A DNA stretch of 64,000 nucleotides from Prosapia bicincta (lineage: Eukaryota > Arthropoda > Insecta > Hemiptera > Cercopidae). Positions 1 through 13,125 of the stretch are shown piece by piece (within the stretch, counting starts at the first letter, position 1; the number at the start of each line of letters is the position of its first letter). Made by a program: the position numbers and the translations under genes. The notes beneath the pieces were generated by a model. That model was not told the DNA's origin. It saw only the letters and a list, made by a program, of their open reading frames with translations, and searched no databases. The stretch covers positions 74,076,271 through 74,140,270 of the forward strand of contig JBAIZL010000001.1 in the NCBI GenBank assembly GCA_036971475.1, written 5' to 3'.

Positions 1-289
1 AGATATGCACAAATTGAAGACTTATGCTATAAAGCGGTGACCATTTCACAATGAAGAGCTGACCGGCAGTATAGTGTTGTGTAAGCTTCTTTAACTGTTA
101 AGTATTTTCAGGGTAAATTTTTTTTTGGAAAATTTTTTTTTTTAATTTTTGATTTCTTAAAATTATTAACCATTTAAAACTTATTATAAAAACTTATGAT
201 ACTAATGTTTTTCGATAAAAAATTAATTTTCTAATCCGTATTTAAACTCGCAGACATATTCGCACTCTATCACCAAAATAGGCTTCGTC
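1..289. other. AT-rich sequence, nothing recognised
   Basis: Short A- and T-runs, no convincing reading frame and no repeat partner noticed in the window. Confidence 0.5.
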
Positions 290-407
290 AAAGTTTGAAC
301 TCTTTATCATCTTACTTTCTCCTCCTAAACTCATCACAACCTCTTATTCTACTCAACAGTAGCCCTCTCAACAGAACTCAACATTGTAACAAACTAAACA
401 CACTCAG

Positions 408-460
<53 letters not shown>

Positions 461-478
461 TAAACATACGCACACAAA

Positions 479-522
<44 letters not shown>

Positions 523-560
523 TACATAAAAGCACACGCACACAAACAAACACACAGACA

Positions 561-601
<41 letters not shown>

Positions 602-789
602 GTCGCAGTTTGAACCCTGTACCAACTTACGTTCTCTCCCATAACTCCTCACACTATCTTATTCTTCTCAACATGAAACCCTCCCAACAGAACGCAACTG
701 TGTAACAAACTAAACACATTCCCACTCAGACAAACACAAAGACACACACACACACACACACACACACCACACATACACACATACAAGCG

Positions 790-829
<40 letters not shown>

Positions 830-859
830 AGCAGACGCACACATACAAGCACGCGCACA

Positions 860-897
<38 letters not shown>

Positions 898-923
898 AGC
901 ACACGCACACAAACATACACACA

Positions 924-964
<41 letters not shown>

Positions 965-1075
965 GTCGCAGTTTGAACCCTGTACCAACTTACGTTCTCT
1001 CCCATAACTCATCACACCCTCTTATTCTTCTGAACATGAAACCCTCCCAACAGTACGCAACAGTGTACGAAACTA
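290..1075. repeat. CA-rich minisatellite, about 3 long units
   Basis: Three copies of a roughly 110-bp unique segment (starting near 291, 606 and 969, each around a 'gtttgaac' core, with a 'gaaaccctccc'-type tail in the last two) are separated by CA-dinucleotide tracts at about 409-600 and 721-962. The last two units are nearly identical (period about 363 bp) and the first is more diverged. The CA tracts are interrupted by CAAACA, CATACA and a short GC run near 787-799. Reading frames here (His/Thr on plus, Cys/Val on minus) are repeat translations, not genes. Confidence 0.9.
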
Positions 1076-2168
1076 AACAATATACACAATAGCCCCCCCT
1101 TTAATTTCTAAAATACGATAACACCTTGCGATATCATTTTAAACCCTAATAAAACGATACTGAACTTTATAAACACCATAAGCAATACTTACACATTATT
1201 TCCAAAAAGCATTGAACGTGTTAGGATGATAACTATAATAATACTAAAACACTCAAAAATGAAAGAATAAAACCATGTTTAAGCTAGTTTCCTCAATCGG
1301 ATTTCTTAGAGAGCCAAGTAGTTTTCATCAAGTTTTCCTCAGGGCCGCAATGTAGTGATTATAACATAAATTTATCACAACACTAAATTAATACAACTAT
1401 TTTGCATATAAAAAGTTGGGAAATGTATTTTACTTAACTCCAGGGATACCTGAATTTGTTAATTCTTTGAAGCTAATGGGCGAAATCTTTCACGGCTCTC
1501 TAATATGGCTTCTGTGTTAGCAGTTTGGGAGAAACTGAAATTCTTTTAATGTTTTCAACTTTCTCACTTGTTAACCTAGATCTGTACTTGTGTTTTATGG
1601 TTACTGAATGTAGATTCAAAGACAGATGTCGATACATACACACGTATTATTTTCTGAGCATAGTCAGTTAGGTTAGGAAATTTTACGTTTTCAACTGCTT
1701 TTCAAACCTCATAGTGAATTTGGAGATCTTTATCCTTCTTTTATTCTTGAAAAAGCATTGCCACCAAACTTCTGTTTATATTCTCAACAGTCCGAGGGTT
1801 GTAAAAATAGATCTCAGGGCAGCAATGGGGTCTGCGTAGTAAGGATGCCGCTATGAATCCTCTTCTATCCCAAACTCTGTTAATGTTGGATGTAAACCTT
1901 ACGCAAACACAATCCTAATAACAAAATGAGACTCCATATACGGTATTAGCATTCAGTTTGCCTGTTAATAGTTACATTGGATACAAAATGGTGTTTGCAA
2001 CAATCTACCAAATTTGTTACATACATCTAGAGATTCCTAAATCTTTCACTGACAGAAATTGTATTTAGGTTGTTTAAATTAATTTGTGAGTGGCGTTTGT
2101 TGTTTTATTTGCTACATTATTGTTTAGTTTATTAAAATCCCCAAATGCTCCAAAACTTCTTAATCATA

Positions 2169-2206
<38 letters not shown>

Positions 2207-2885
2207 TCATTTAAATAAATCAGACCACTTGCAGAGAGTTGTCAATGTAGGTGCCTCTTTCTAACTTCATTTTATTCTTACAACATTTAACCAGAAGTTC
2301 TCAGAGTAACAGAAGTCGTCGTGATTGCTAGTAGTTGCTACAAACCCTCGAAAGATATCTAATTCCAAACTGAGTTTGTGAACATGTATTTCAAGGTAAA
2401 CGCACACAAACCTCCTTCCACATTAAATAAACAAGGTTAGTGGCGTAATACAAAAACACTAGGCTGGTTCTTGCTTTCGTGCGAACAGAGTCTGCATGCA
2501 ACACACCGTAACAACTATATTCAAACTTTGACTGCAACTTGAAAATAGCTAGTGTTATTTTGATATCAGCGGTAAATTGCTGCATAACTTTATGTTTATA
2601 TATTCCCATGATTAGCATCTAATCGTTAGGCGGAAATAACTCCATTTCCTCAGAAGGCAATTATTATGGCAAGAGAAATTTAATCTTTCATTCAATACCA
2701 CCATTAAATACCGCATACAATAACAGCCCAGTGATTAGAATAGTTGGGAAGAAAGTCATATCCCATCAAAGAGATAAAAGCAATATGCAAATAACAAGTT
2801 ACGGAAACTGTGAATTACAAACATTATTTTATACAAATAATTATTTTAATTTATCACTAAACATCCTATATTTATTAGTATAATA
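1076..2885. other. AT-rich intergenic sequence with a (TA)n tract
   Basis: No gene or element recognised. It contains a perfect TA microsatellite at about 2174-2204. The 75-aa minus-strand frame at 2391-2618 has no recognisable motif and I do not regard it as a gene. Confidence 0.5.
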
Positions 2886-3480
2886 ACATTTGTAATGACA
2901 AACTACTCTCCTAGTTAAAACATAAATTACATTTACAAACACCTATGTAACAGTATGATCATATATAAATATCGTTTATTATATGAAACACTTCTTCATA
3001 TTAGGCCTAAAATTTACACTTATTAGCTTGGTACCTATTGCAATGTAGGCCGCCTAATATAACCAGTTCCTTAAAATAAAACCACCTTCTGTCCAAAGGG
3101 AACCTACTTTTTACTAGGTAAATACTAACAGCTCGGATCCAGTATACAACATGCAGCATTGAAGTTTCAAAAATCAAGGGGCGTCACCAAAACCCCTATT
3201 TTTACTGGCCTACTTTTTTTTGGTTGATATACTTTGAATTTCATTTCCCAAAATGAGACGCACAGTAGAATTAAAAATATAATATTATTATTATGCCCTT
3301 TCCGTACAATGTTATTACCAGTGAATAAATTTTAAATGTTTAATTTTTCGTTGAATATTATTTTTATTTTATGATAAATGACTATTAAATATAGATTACT
3401 CATAAATATTATTATCTGAATATTAACTAACAAATATAAATAATGTAAACTAAGGAGAACAATATTTTTTGGAATGATAA
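2886..3480 (+). repeat. dispersed repeat R, copy 1 (diverged)
   Basis: Matches 3984-4640 and 59343-60000 in the same orientation, including the phrases 'acacctatgtaa', 'atatcgttta', 'ttaggccta' and 'aaatgagacgcacagtag'. This copy is clearly the most diverged of the three. It lies just outside the large segmental duplication. Identity of the repeat is unknown; it has no coding capacity that I can see. Confidence 0.8.
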
Positions 3481-3983
3481 ACTAAATGGATAAGGAACAG
3501 TTAACCCACCTTAAAAGTGTTTCGAAAAATCTCATGTAATATGATCACACATTATGTGTTCGTTATGCAACACAGAGCTACTGGGGAAAGGTCAGGGGGG
3601 GTGGGATGCAGTGGCTCAGACATTAAAACAAACTTTGCTCCCCCTGCCTTATTAATTAGTGTTGCACTGACAAATAAATCAGAGCTCTGTCGTTATGTTC
3701 TGAGATCAATTTTACTTTGGATAGGAACTGCTTCACAGGGTCGTTTTAATTGGCTGTAGCCTTACTAACTGAGAAAAACTTTGCGCTTGACCTTTTGCAT
3801 CGGTACATCTCTTTGTTACTTCTCTTATTGGCTAGTTTCAGTAATATTATGTTGATGTATATGCAACGGGTTTAAGGTTTATTTTATAATGCAGCAGACG
3901 ATATAATCATACGTTTAGTTCGTTCCTAATAATTAATCAAATCTTTATCCATAAAATCACTTGAGGGTATAAAACATTTGAAT

Positions 3984-4640
3984 TCTGTACATTTGTAATT
4001 ACAAGAAGAATGGAGTTGGGATAGATAACTATTATATTACATTTAAAAACACCTATGTAAGAGGATGATCATATATAAATATCGTTTATTTTATAAGATA
4101 TTTCTTCAAATTAGGCCTACAATTTACACTTATTAGCCCGGTATCTTTTTTAACGAAGGACGCCTGGTTCAAATATAACCAGTTGTTTACCATAAAACCA
4201 TTTTATGTCCTAAATGGAACTTACTTTTCGCCAGTTAAATACAAACAGCCCAGATCCAGTATCCAACATACAGCCTATTTCAAAGAAGTTTTAAAAATCA
4301 AGGAGCATCACCAAAACCACTCTTTTAACTGACAATTTTTAGGTTGGTCTACTGTGAATGCCATTTCCTAAAATGAGACGCACAGTAGGATTCTAAATAT
4401 AAAATTATTAGTAGGCTATGCCTATTTTGTACAATGTTATTCCCAGTGAATAAATATTAAATGTTTTTCTTTTGTATTAATTAATTTTTATTATATTATA
4501 GACTTTTTAAAATTATCCACAAAAAAAATAATATAGATGTCTAATAAATATTAATACCTAAATAATAACAAACAAATTTGAATAATATAAATTAAGGAAC
4601 AATATATTTTTAAAAATAAATAATCTATGCCTCTCCAGGA
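3984..4640 (+). repeat. dispersed repeat R, copy 2
   Basis: Same repeat as 2886-3480, about 1.1 kb downstream in the same orientation, and carried along in the segmental duplication (partner at 59343-60000). No reading frame of note. Confidence 0.8.
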
Positions 4641-5529
4641 TTCACTTCACATTCTGTGGAACAGAAGATAACCTCAAGGCTACTATAGTCGCAGAATTGA
4701 TCTGAAGACCTCTCTAACGATATCAGGCGCTAACCTTTGTGTTCTATAGGAAGCCATGTTCAAGGTCGCGCTGTCTGACGTCTTTGAAGTTATTGTTAAC
4801 TTAAACTGAAACCTATTGCACTGCAGAGTCTCGGTGTAATTGCATAAATTACTTCAACCAAACTTTTACTCTTATGTCTCTAAGTAACAATTTAGCCGTT
4901 TCGGTTAAATGATATTTTATCAATATCTCCTATTATTGAATAATTGGTAAACATAGTTAAATTAATTAGGTTTCCAAAATTAAAGGCAGTAAAAGTACAA
5001 ATGAGACAACTTTATGGATAATTAAACTAAACTTTTTACTATTACATTCCAAAAACGTCTCAGCTGATACTATAAACAAAACTGTGATTAAATTAAAAGT
5101 AAGAGAGAGACAGCGAATAAATATATCTTGTATTACCAATTTCTGGAGTGTTGTAAAACTATGTAAAACTCTGAAGCAGAAATTAACTCACAGAATAACT
5201 ACGAGTTTATGGGTAGAAATTACCAGTAAAATTTTTCATGACCGTAAAGTGAGTTTATTGTTGTAAAATAACAGATGCCATTAGAAAGTTTGCGCAATCA
5301 AAGGTACCTTTTAGTTTGTAGCAAATAGACAATAAACCAGCGATTCAAACGCCCTCTTTAGGGGCTCGCAGTTTGATGCGTTACTTCAGGTAAAAAGTGT
5401 TTTATGTTGATGCTATTTTCCTCTCATAAACAGATTTAGTTTCCATATTAAAACGGAAATCCAAGTGCAATCATTGTTGAGAGATCGTAAGAGAAGACAA
5501 CTCCTGATTAAATTACGTGAAATAATTCA

Positions 5530-5740
5530 TTGAATCCATTGGATTAGTGGTTCAATCCTATAATGGGGTCCCGAATCCGAGCTGAAGTAAAATCCCACAT
5601 CCCTAGGGAAACATTACGGGTAGTCCAGTGTAATTGCATTCCCACAGGAAAGGAGATATTAAACGCATCCGGGTTAGGTTAAAGCAAGCATTATTACTAT
5701 TTATTAGTAGTATTAGTATTAGTAGTAGTTTAAGCATTAT
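5530..5740 (+). mobile_element. candidate tRNA-derived SINE, copy 1
   Basis: An A-box-like stretch (5540-5550, TGGATTAGTGG, one mismatch to TRGYNNANNGG) is followed about 27 bp later by a B-box-like stretch (5567-5578, containing CGAATCC). Then comes a non-tRNA body ending near 'gatattaaacgc' and a low-complexity ATT/TAG tail at about 5690-5735. Such promoter spacing and a simple-repeat tail are typical of tRNA-derived SINEs. No target-site duplication was identified. The tail is missing from the other duplicate at 60820-60980. Alternative: chance resemblance within an unknown repeat. Confidence 0.4.
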
Positions 5741-6220
5741 GTATGCTACAATATGGAATTGTAAAAATACAGCGTATTTCTTCGTTATTACATACAACAA
5801 ACCTGGCGATACTAAGCCGCAATGCTATTTACATAAAAGTAGAGACCTATAGAGACATATCATCTCTGTAATGATACGCATGTGCTGATCACTTCATTCG
5901 ATGTTTGTGTGTGTACTGAAACCAAATCCAAGCAATGGGTTGTTTCCTCAAAGAAAACCTTGCTGTGTTGTGAAAGACTTACTGGAGGAAATAAATAATG
6001 GAAGTACACAGCGCAGAGTTCACATTAATGTCAAAGCTGAGGCAAGCTCCTAAACCTTTCATTCGGCAAACACAGAAAGCAACTTAGTGGGGATAAACTG
6101 ACGCTCAAAGTTTCTTCTGTGAAAACATTTTCTCTAAGGGCCGGAGTGGATTTATTTACCGCTTTTTCTACGAAAAATATAGGCACATGATTTTTACGTT
6201 TAACTTTATTATTTTGACTT

Positions 6221-6223
<3 letters not shown>

Positions 6224-6269
<46 letters not shown>
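6224..6269. repeat. (TA)n microsatellite, about 46 bp
   Basis: Uninterrupted TA dinucleotides. The same locus in the duplicate (61464-61537) is about 74 bp long. Confidence 0.95.
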
Positions 6270-6272
<3 letters not shown>

Positions 6273-6770
6273 GGTATTTCCAAATACAAATTGCAATACG
6301 CAGAAGGGGGTTGAGATCCTTAAGCCCTAGATTTCGTTACTCTATTCCTTCCATTGCTGCACCTTTCAGAGTCCTCGGGTGCTCGTACACCTCAGCACGT
6401 TCATAATTTATCGGTTATTTTGGTACAAATTTTGAATAAAACTTTTAATAAATAGTATTCTCTAAGTTTTTGATGGGCTCAAATTTAAAAAAGATTTTGG
6501 TAGACGTAAGTCAGTGACGTAACATTAGGTTAAAAGCGATATTTTTGAGTTCCTTCAATTAGTTCACAACCTTGTTATAATTAAATTTTAGTTATAATAC
6601 TATATGGGATATATAATTATTGGGATAAACACTCTTCTCAAAAGGGGCAATGTATGTAATAGTTGTTTTTACCATTTGGCCTAAAATAAGTGATAAAATA
6701 TCGTTTCATAAAATATCTGATTATATACAATATCAAGAGCACAGTGATACAATATATTACAATGAAAATC

Positions 6771-6872
6771 TTGGAAAAAACCCCAATACCACAAAAATAA
6801 TCAAAAAGAAGCGTTTAATCTTAAGTAACTGTGTTTTATTTGTTATTTTTGTGGTTTTTGGGTTCTTTCCAA
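6771..6872. repeat. inverted repeat (31-nt arms, 40-nt loop), copy 1
   Basis: Arms 6771-6801 and 6842-6872 are reverse complements with about 27 of 31 matches; the left arm core is 'ccccaataccacaaaaat'. An 84-aa open frame (6650-6904) spans it but shows no motif. The other duplicate pairs better (see 62038-62139). Confidence 0.85.
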
Positions 6873-7013
6873 TATATTCATTGAAATCTGATTATATGTT
6901 TTAGGTTAGGTTTTAGAATAGCAGTTTTAACGCATAGTTAATGATACTTTATTTATATAAATTGGAAATATTGAATATAAATGACTAAAGTAAAATTTGT
7001 ATTGTAGACCTAA

Positions 7014-7792
7014 ATTAAAACTTAGTTTAACCTTAAAAAAAAAATTTTTTTATAGGACATTAACATAACATAAACAATATTTACTCTGCTTTTGATTTAA
7101 AACCCTTTTGCAAAAATTCAAATTTCCATGTAAACCTACAATTCACTTATTATCTCCATTGACATTTTATCTTTGACATACATATATTATAATAAATTTA
7201 ATTAAGACTTAAAAGTCCTTTAATAAATATTTCTTATTTTAAATTAACTCTCAAAAACTTGTCTTATAAATTCTCAATTGATTTATTTTACAATATAAAA
7301 TTTTAAAAACAATGCATACTTGAAAATATTTTCTTTCGAAAATCAAACTTCTTGTAAACATTTTTATTTCATAAGCACACAATTATATATCTCTTCTAAT
7401 TTAAAAATAACATTATTTACTCTTAATAAATTTACTCTTTATTTAAATTAACTCTTTGAAATTACTATTTATTCCAATTACTCTTTGTTAAAAATTAACT
7501 CGTTCAAAATTACTCCGTTTCAAAATTGCTCTTTGTTTGTCAACATCATATAGCTAGCATGTTGACACACAAAGGACTATATGTATTCTGTTACATCTTA
7601 AAACTTCTTTCAAATATTTCTGTAAACAAATTGAATTAATTTTTTTTGCTAAGCTCTTAGTATTTACAAATAAGAATTGAAATTAAACGGAACCTATGCT
7701 TGCACATTTATACACAATTTTGGTCAAGTGTATAGTCTGTTGATTCCCCACATGTCATTGAATCGGTGTAGTAATGCACCTAAATTGAACTA
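7014..7792. other. 779-bp AT-rich segment absent from the other duplicate
   Basis: Copy 2 of the duplication goes straight from 'gtagacctaa' to 'gtcgtaattg' near 62280, with a shared CTAA at the junction. In copy 1 the interval is filled with AT-rich DNA whose composition (runs such as 'aacccttttgcaaaaattc') resembles the middle of the long LTRs in this window. No target-site duplication longer than the microhomology is seen, so a deletion in copy 2 is at least as likely as an insertion in copy 1. Confidence 0.75.
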
Positions 7793-7998
7793 AGTCGTAA
7801 TTGTTTTTAAACAAGGTTTGTTTATATTACTTGTTATGGGTAAAACTTGTCATAGAAATAAATCTACTCAAGGTTTTACCCTTAAGAATGTAGCCGAGCT
7901 GGAGATGAAGAAGGGTGAAGATAACTCCCCAGTTCAAGGTGTCCCATAACACGTAACGTGTAGCATCCTTTTATTTTCTGTTTCTCCTTCTATGGCTA

Positions 7999-9590
7999 CT
8001 ATCCGGCGTGTTCCTTAGCCTCCTCAATGAGCCTTCGCCAGGTAGCTTGATCCTGTGCTGCTACTTTCCAGTTTCCCAGCAAGGTTGTGGCATTCTGAGC
8101 ACCGGATCCCATCCATCTAAGTCCAGAATGTCTTTTTTCTCAAATTGTAGATAGTTACATTTAGTAGGCTTTTAGGTACATCATACTCCTCTATCCGGGC
8201 CACATGTCCTGCCCAGCGCTGTCTTCCAATTCTTATTACTTTCCCCATATTAGATATAAAAACTCATAATTTCTTCTCTTTCTCCATTGTCTACCAACAT
8301 CCAGAGCCAATATTACTCCTAAGGAGATAGCCAATTTGATTTCATAATTCCTCGTTACTCCCCATGCCCAGGTTTGGTCGTCTTTAATATCTGATTTCCG
8401 TGCGTCCATTTCCAGTGCTTGGTTGTAATGTAAACACAACTAGGCGTCTCCTTGTCACGAATTTCGGGGGATAGAGGTCACACTGTACCTTGATCAGGCG
8501 TTTGGTATCGCACACTGTCATCCTTAATAAACCTATAAACCTAGACGGAGTTCTGAGACTTTTAATGCGACTTATAGCTTGAGTCTCTTTATGCTGTCAT
8601 TTGGAGACTTGAAGTCTATGAATTATGCTAATTATCTTATACTTAATAGCTTTCTTTAGGTTGACTCTTAGACTGAAGATTTGGTCAGTCTTGGACTTCG
8701 CCCTTCTAAAACCAGGAAGCTTGCTATTTTCCTAATTTGTGTTCAATAAATAGAATATTTCAGAGGATTTGATATGTACACTGTAAAAGCATGATGAATG
8801 TAATTGCTGCATTTCAGAACATCGTCATTTTTATGTACCTGACAAATTACTCATTTCTTCCACTTATGGGGATATTTTCTTCAGTCCAGCTTGTAAAGAT
8901 TAGGTCATTCAACTCTCTATGCAGTGCTTATTTTCAGGAGTTCTACTGGGATTCCATCCTCCAGGAGCCTTACATTTCTTCATCTTTTCAATATCCTGAA
9001 TGACATCTTCGAGTTCGACACACCAATAGTTAACTGTTTTTTCTATTTTACTTACTTTAATTATGGAAGATAGTTTTGCCAATTGTTAGCCAGTATAATT
9101 CTTTTTCTTTTTTTTGGCATTAAAGTCTCGAAGAATTATCCTAACGTCACTCCTAGGGCAATCCTCAAGAGTCCTATCCATCTTGTCCTACAATTCATCT
9201 TTCTCCTCATCAGATGCTGCTTTAGTTGGGACATGGAAACGTATAAGGCTGTAGATGTAAAATCTACCTTTCAATCTTAAGATGCATATTTGGTGGTTAA
9301 CTGGAGGAATCCACAAATAAGCTGACTCATTGTGCTTTTTATTAAGTACCTTGTTCCAAATATATCTTGCCTTGGACGGCATCTGTAGTAAACCGTATGC
9401 TATTTTCTTCCAGAACTCCATTGCAGATCCATCTGACTTCCTGAATTTCAGCTATGCCAACTCTTCAATGGCCAATTTGTTCTATGAGACGCCACGCCGG
9501 ACCATCCCCAGTCTGTGTACTGATAGAACATTCTATAATCCAACGGTAATGTCCTTTTTGCAAACCCTGTGTCTTTTCCTTAAGCACTGT
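7999..9590 (-). pseudogene. decayed non-LTR retrotransposon (RTE/CR1-like LINE), copy 1
   Basis: Read on the minus strand from 9590 down, scattered frames give in order: an AP-type endonuclease start (around 9415-9456, AEIQEVRW); a later endonuclease piece (9188-9260, FYIYSLI then VPTK); the segment before the RT palm (8930-9035, KMKKCKAPGG); a finger/palm piece (8790-8870, VICQVHKNDDVLKCSNY); a motif-A-like FIDFK...DSIKR near 8590; a post-motif-B piece (8380-8439, QALEMDARKSDIKD); and a C-terminal tail (8160-8240, RQRWAGHVARI) ending in WRRLIEEAKEHAG and a stop at 7999-8001. These are characteristic of insect endonuclease/RT LINE proteins. Several frameshifts and stops break it, and the stretch that should hold the YADD catalytic motif is not visible. 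It is inactive. The clade (RTE versus CR1-like) is not settled from sequence alone. Confidence 0.82.
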
Positions 9591-9690
9591 CTGGCTACAT
9601 CTCATTGATGCTTACAAATGGTTTTTTAAAGAGTGGGGGAGCAGGCCAAACGCCCAACACCCATCCTTTCTCGACCTAAGCAGCTCAACA

Positions 9691-10356
9691 AATTTACCTG
9701 CCTGTCGGGTAGCTTGAACAATTTGATACAAATTACTGTGTTTAGCTCTGAGCCAAAGTAGCACTTAGCAGGTCTCTGATACAAGGTGAAATATTTTGTC
9801 TGTATTTACAATAAGCTCTTTTCTATTTTACTACCGAAACCTAGTGATTTAGTTTTTTAGGTGGGTTTAGAATTTAAAACTATTTTATGATTTACCGTTT
9901 ATGATTGAAAACTTAAAATAATTTTTATAAACACTCTGTTTAGCTTCTATAAAGGGTATGACAAGAAAATTGTGTTCCAGCCTAAAACCACATTTTAAAA
10001 TAACACAATATTATTCACGCATGTGTCTTAGCGTCCTCCGTAATTCATGTAATTTTAAAGTTTTTGGCCTAAATGGTTTTTTGCTTCTCTTTGTGTTATC
10101 GCTCCAGCATCACAATATGTTCTTCAAGGTCACTTTTCCCACAGTAGAACCTTGGTGTTGTCTAAAGTGATCCTGGGATCACCATAACACACTACCCATC
10201 TACGAAATAGGCGTCTACTTCCTTAAAATGGCTGCAATAATTCCATCATTGATCTAGCATTTGTTTTTCTAGGAGTAATTTGGTTATTGGAAATTTATAT
10301 CCATGACAGAATTATTTTATGGGAATTAACATTAATGCGCGACAATACAACATTAA
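9691..10356. other. unrecognised AT-rich sequence
   Basis: Continues past the visible duplicate partner. No gene or repeat recognised; the 70-aa frame at 9958-10170 has no motif. Confidence 0.4.
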
Positions 10357-11550
10357 TTACTATGTTGAAATAAAACATTAGCCTTCGGTGACTTGAAAAC
10401 CATGGTAGTTAGGTGTGGAACAGAGTGTGTTTATGCGCGCGCATGCGTGCACATCTTCTCCAGTTCAAGGACTCATAAAAACCATCCCTGAGTAAAACCT
10501 AAAATATGACGGCAAAGCAGATTAGGAAAGAAATGAAGCAGTTTAAAAACTCCATAATTTGCATGGAATTTCGCTGATAACCGAGTAATTTATAATGAAG
10601 TTAGCGATTCCCCTCACAACCCTGAATAGTAATTGTATAATAGCGTATATAAGGGTTGCGGGCTAAAGTAAGGGTGGTGGGTAATTTGTGTAAGCGGTTC
10701 AAGGGTAGAGGGAGTTTTTATTTGCCTTATTAATGAGGCAGCATAATGGAGACGCCAGGTAATTGTTTATAAAGGATTTTATGTTTTCAGTTTATGTCGC
10801 GTCATCATCTCTCGTACCGTGCCTTTTAACTGAACGTTCTCCTGCCACAATCCTTAGCTCCCGTCCTCATGCTATATCTGCCCTTAAAGCTTTTCGTGAT
10901 CAGCTGCAGGTATACTCTCCCCAGTTTGTTTCATTGCTTTTCAGAAGGAAAACATCTCTTGGAAAATTGTATGAAGGTATTTAATAAGTAAGGTATGACA
11001 TCATTGTATAGTAAGATATTAGTAAGTACTATATTTTCTAATATGACACCTTAAATATAGTCATCTAATTGAGTTGCATTGATTGTGTCAGAAGATAAAT
11101 TTACGCACAATTACACGTTCTAAAATCTTATTAACAGGGTAAAAATTAAAATTTTGATTATCAAATATAAAGTTTTATTACTACAAATAATAATAACAAA
11201 ATTTATTTGTTTATTATGTATAAAATGCGTTAGGTTTATTCAAATGATGTGTGAAGGAGTTTGAGTTATTAGACGTTACGTCCTTGTTAACTTCTTATAT
11301 GACTTCTTCAATAAAATTTATTAAATGTTTGCTCACCACGGTGGCTTTTATATTAATTGCATTTCCCATTTCGTTTATTCTGCTATGTCTGTGGTGATGT
11401 CGGTTCCCCCTAAAGCAGATAAAGTCAGGGTGTGATGAATATCGCTGCCTCATGCACTAAATATGCTATTATGTCTGTGCTCTGATTATTATTTAATCCA
11501 TTCTTAAAGTGTTGTAGTTTGTGTATGCGTGCTTGTTTGTGTGTGTGTGT
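10357..11550 (+). repeat. repeat block A, left part
   Basis: Starts with 'tgttgaaataaaacattag' as at 19742. After a jump, 10430-11550 matches 21020-22080 closely (for example around 'gacggcaaagcagattagg' and 'taagcggttcaagggtagag'). Relative to block B, about 1.2 kb between 19780 and 21015 is missing. It ends in a GT tract (about 11536-11550) into which the solo LTR is inserted. The 73-aa frame at 10763-10984 is not maintained in block B. Confidence 0.85.
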
Positions 11551-12779
11551 TGCGACGGACCGAGCCAGCACCTACTCGCGGCACCGTGCCATCAACCCCA
11601 CCGTCGTTGACCAGCACGCGCGCGCAAGTCCGCCCACCAACGCCCGTTGCAGAGCAAGAATTTTGAAACGAGCCGCTCGCAGCCGAAACCACGAACGCTG
11701 TGCAATGCTCGCCAAAATCTGCCAGAGAACAAGTCACTGGACTTAAAAAAGAAAAAACCTAACTTGCTGCGGATTCTACCCTTAACGGGTAAGTCATCCC
11801 GGGGGATGGGTTCTTTTGAAAGACATCTAAACGGCGAAATGACCATATCAACTGTAGGAGAGTGTAAGAAACTTTTTTAAAATAATACTCAGTTTGTTTG
11901 CAAGTTAGTTAAAAAATCTTTATTTTTTAATTTTAAAAAATTTAAAATTTAATATTACAATGCACAGTCTGCAATTTATTTGACTTAAAAATATCCTTTG
12001 TGTTGGTTCTTACCAGTTAAGAAACCATACTCAGCTTATTTTAGTTGACATTAAAATTTAAATTAAGAATTTACGATTTTAATTTTCTTTCAATCGGAGT
12101 ATGCCAAAGCGTAAAACTTTGCTCTACTTGACGGTCAATCTTACTTGTCGAAAATATAACCCTTTACAACTTGTCATAATTTTATTTTATTTTCCCAGGT
12201 TCTCAACCTTGCGATTTTAAACGTCAATCTATGGTTTTGTTTACTTAACTTTTTACTGAAAATTTAATTGTTACAAATTAAAAATATTCACTTTAACCTT
12301 TTGGATTCAAGCAAAGCCTTACTTTTCAACACACTCCGAAAGATACCTACTTTTCACATTTTGTTCAATTTATTTAAACTTTCTAAACACACTACTTTAT
12401 TTATGGCCATATTTTACATAGCCATGTAAATAATGAAAATTTTTTCTATATCTTTATCAATTTTAAATGACCTTTTTAAAATTCAATTTCTATTTACTTT
12501 AGCAGGTAAAATTTCAATCAAATTTACCAAACAACCTAAAACAATTTCATAAAACATATCAAATTATATATAAACCAATTATGAAGTACATACTGAAACA
12601 AAAATTACATATAAAACGTATAGCCATATCTCCCACAAGATTATCAAAATATTTACTGAACATCAAATCATAATTTATAAAAATTGTTAAGACATCTGCT
12701 GAATAAATTCAAACACCTTCCCATATTGAAATTATAATATTTAAATACATATTTAAATGAAAAAGTTTACTGAAACATA

Positions 12780-13125
12780 TTTAAAACCTTTTTTAAAAAT
12801 ATCTTCACTCATTTACAAAATCTACAAATTTATTTATATTCATTTAACCCTTTGATTAGAAAATATTTAACCCTTTGGTTACTCTTTGATTAACCCTTTC
12901 GGCATGAAAATCCACATAATGAAATTTATTAATATTTATTAAAACCTAGTTACACCCTTTTAAAACTGATCCTTGATCATTTACCAAGAAATTTACAAAT
13001 TTTAAAATTTATTTAACCCTTTGATTTAAAAAATATTTAACCCTTTGATTACTATTTGAATTAACCCTTTCTTCATGAAAATTATAAATACTGAAGTTTA
13101 ATTAAAATTTATTTAAAATTTATCA
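12780..13125. repeat. internal tandem duplication in the solo LTR (about 178-bp unit)
   Basis: Two diverged copies share 'catttac', then 'atttaaccctttgatt', 'atatttaaccctttg' and 'ttaaccctttc.catgaaaa' in the same order. AACCCTTT words recur through the LTR middle and in the other LTR (23170-23270). Confidence 0.7.

Larger units (their letters stand above)
3513..9690 (+). repeat. segmental duplication, copy 1
   Basis: From the 'aaaagtgtttcg' at 3513 the sequence is nearly identical, by eye a few percent divergent, to 58871-64000 in the same orientation. Copy 2 runs off the window end, where it is still matching 9690, so the true duplication is longer. Differences are mainly indels present only in copy 1: about 60 bp near 4717-4780, about 48 bp near 5690-5735, 779 bp at about 7014-7792, and about 170 bp near 9163-9335. 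The junctions show short microhomologies. The block contains repeat R copy 2, a SINE-like segment, a TA tract, an inverted repeat and a decayed LINE. Confidence 0.92.

Noticed and set aside
295..1015. His/Thr- and Cys/Val-rich frames
   Set aside because: CA microsatellite translated in several phases.
5084..5266. 60-aa frame identical at 60374-60556
   Set aside because: Identity is explained by recent segmental duplication; no motif, no start context, AT-rich.
6650..6904. 84-aa frame conserved at 61917-62171
   Set aside because: It overlaps the inverted repeat and lies in recently duplicated DNA; no domain seen.
12840..13080. AACCCTTT-rich stretches as telomeric repeat
   Set aside because: Not a regular short array and not the insect TTAGG type; they are part of the LTR.
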